A stretch of DNA of 6,879 nt from Bacteroidetes bacterium UBA2234 (GTDB lineage: Bacteria > Bacteroidota > Bacteroidia > NS11-12g > UBA955), in contig DDYM01000040.1 in NCBI GenBank assembly GCA_002347985.1, positions 30,368-37,246 of the forward strand, in the 5' to 3' direction. The number at the start of each line of letters is the position of its first letter. Positions within the stretch are counted from its first letter, which is position 1. Positions 6,201-6,879 of the stretch are shown here, piece after piece. The position numbers and the translations under genes were made by a program. Under the pieces are notes generated by a model, which had not been told where the DNA came from, searched no databases, and saw nothing but the letters and a program-made list of their open reading frames with translations.

Positions 6201-6879
6201 ATGGCAAAAGAAACATTTGACCGTTCCAAGCCGCACTTGAACATTGGTACCATTGGTCACGTTGACCACGGTAAGACCACTTTGACTGCGGCCATCACTT
6301 CTGTACTGGCCAATGCTGGTCTTTCTGAAATGCGTTCATTCGAGTCAATCGACTCTGCTCCTGAGGAGAAAGAGCGCGGTATTACAATTAACACGGCTCA
6401 CGTTGAGTATTCAACTGCCAACCGTCACTACGCACACGTTGACTGTCCAGGTCACGCCGACTATGTAAAGAACATGGTAACGGGTGCTGCGCAGATGGAT
6501 GGTGCGATTTTGGTGGTTGCATCAACTGACGGTCCTATGCCTCAGACACGCGAACATATCTTGTTGGCTCGTCAGGTAGGTGTACCTCGCTTGGTTGTAT
6601 TCATGAACAAAGTCGACATGGTAGACGATCCAGAAATGTTGGATTTGGTTGAAATGGAGATGCGTGAATTGTTGGAATTCTATGAATTCTCTGCTGACAC
6701 CCCAATTATCCGTGGATCTGCTTTGGGTGGATTGAACGGTGATGAGAAGTGGGTAGCTACCATCATGGAATTGATGGCTGCTGTTGACGAGTGGATTCCA
6801 GTTCCTCCACGTTTGGTTGATCAACCTTTCTTGATGCCTGTAGAAGATGTATTCTCGATCACTGGTCGTGGTACTGTTG
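6201..6879 (+). CDS. tuf: Elongation factor Tu (N-terminal part, cut by right edge)
   Basis: EF-Tu is the GTPase that carries aminoacyl-tRNA to the ribosome. The 226 complete codons cover the whole G domain and the start of domain 2, out of about 395 in the family. All nucleotide motifs are present: G1 GHVDHGKT (19-26), switch I RGITIN with T62, G3 DCPGH (81-85) with the catalytic H85, G4 NKVD (136-139) and G5 SAL (173-175). Q125, where kirromycin-resistance changes occur in other bacteria, is the wild-type residue. Domain 2 begins near [18 protein letters not shown]. Small departures from the commonest sequence are [10 protein letters not shown] (usually IDNAPEE) and NTAHVEY (usually NTSHVEY). 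The ATG opens [14 protein letters not shown], the standard Bacteroidota beginning. It is last in the tRNA operon within view. Confidence 0.99.
   Translation, partial: MAKETFDRSKPHLNIGTIGHVDHGKTTLTAAITSVLANAGLSEMRSFESIDSAPEEKERGITINTAHVEYSTANRHYAHVDCPGHADYVKNMVTGAAQMDGAILVVASTDGPMPQTREHILLARQVGVPRLVVFMNKVDMVDDPEMLDLVEMEMRELLEFYEFSADTPIIRGSALGGLNGDEKWVATIMELMAAVDEWIPVPPRLVDQPFLMPVEDVFSITGRGTV

Overview
The window looks like a chromosomal segment of a Bacteroidota bacterium. Three things point there: a TonB-dependent receptor of the Bacteroidota type, genes without Shine-Dalgarno sites, and promoter-like boxes of the TTTG-N19-TAnnTTTG kind. The proteins do not allow a firm genus call.

Positions 1-5571, minus strand: five genes all read leftwards with short junctions (50, -4, 35 and 9 nt) and may form one transcription unit. 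In order of transcription they are a membrane-anchored DUF4340-like protein (5571-4537), a DjlA-type membrane co-chaperone with TerB and J domains (4486-3716), an EamA/DMT-family permease (3719-2844), a small acidic protein of unknown function (2808-2482), and a TonB-dependent outer-membrane receptor (2472 to the left edge, last residues probably missing). Four of the five are predicted to act at the envelope, but nothing in the sequence shows that they share one pathway.

Positions 5572-5769: a 198-bp divergent intergenic region. It holds a near-consensus Bacteroidota promoter firing rightwards and a -7-like box almost touching the start codon of the leftward unit.

Positions 5770-6879, plus strand: tRNA-Thr(TGT), tRNA-Tyr(GTA), tRNA-Gly(TCC), tRNA-Thr(GGT), then tuf (EF-Tu, cut by the right edge). 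This is the same order as thrU-tyrU-glyT-thrT-tufB of E. coli. The linkers carry structure: a perfect 13-bp inverted repeat brackets tRNA-Tyr, a GAAA-capped hairpin lies between tRNA-Gly and the second tRNA-Thr, and the tuf leader consists of A and C only for 30 nt.

Most of the window is ordinary core and accessory genome. The items most worth a second look are the tRNA-Tyr inverted repeat and a 23-bp GC-rich palindrome that sits in frame inside the DUF4340-like gene. I see no clear evidence of a novel defence or mobile system.
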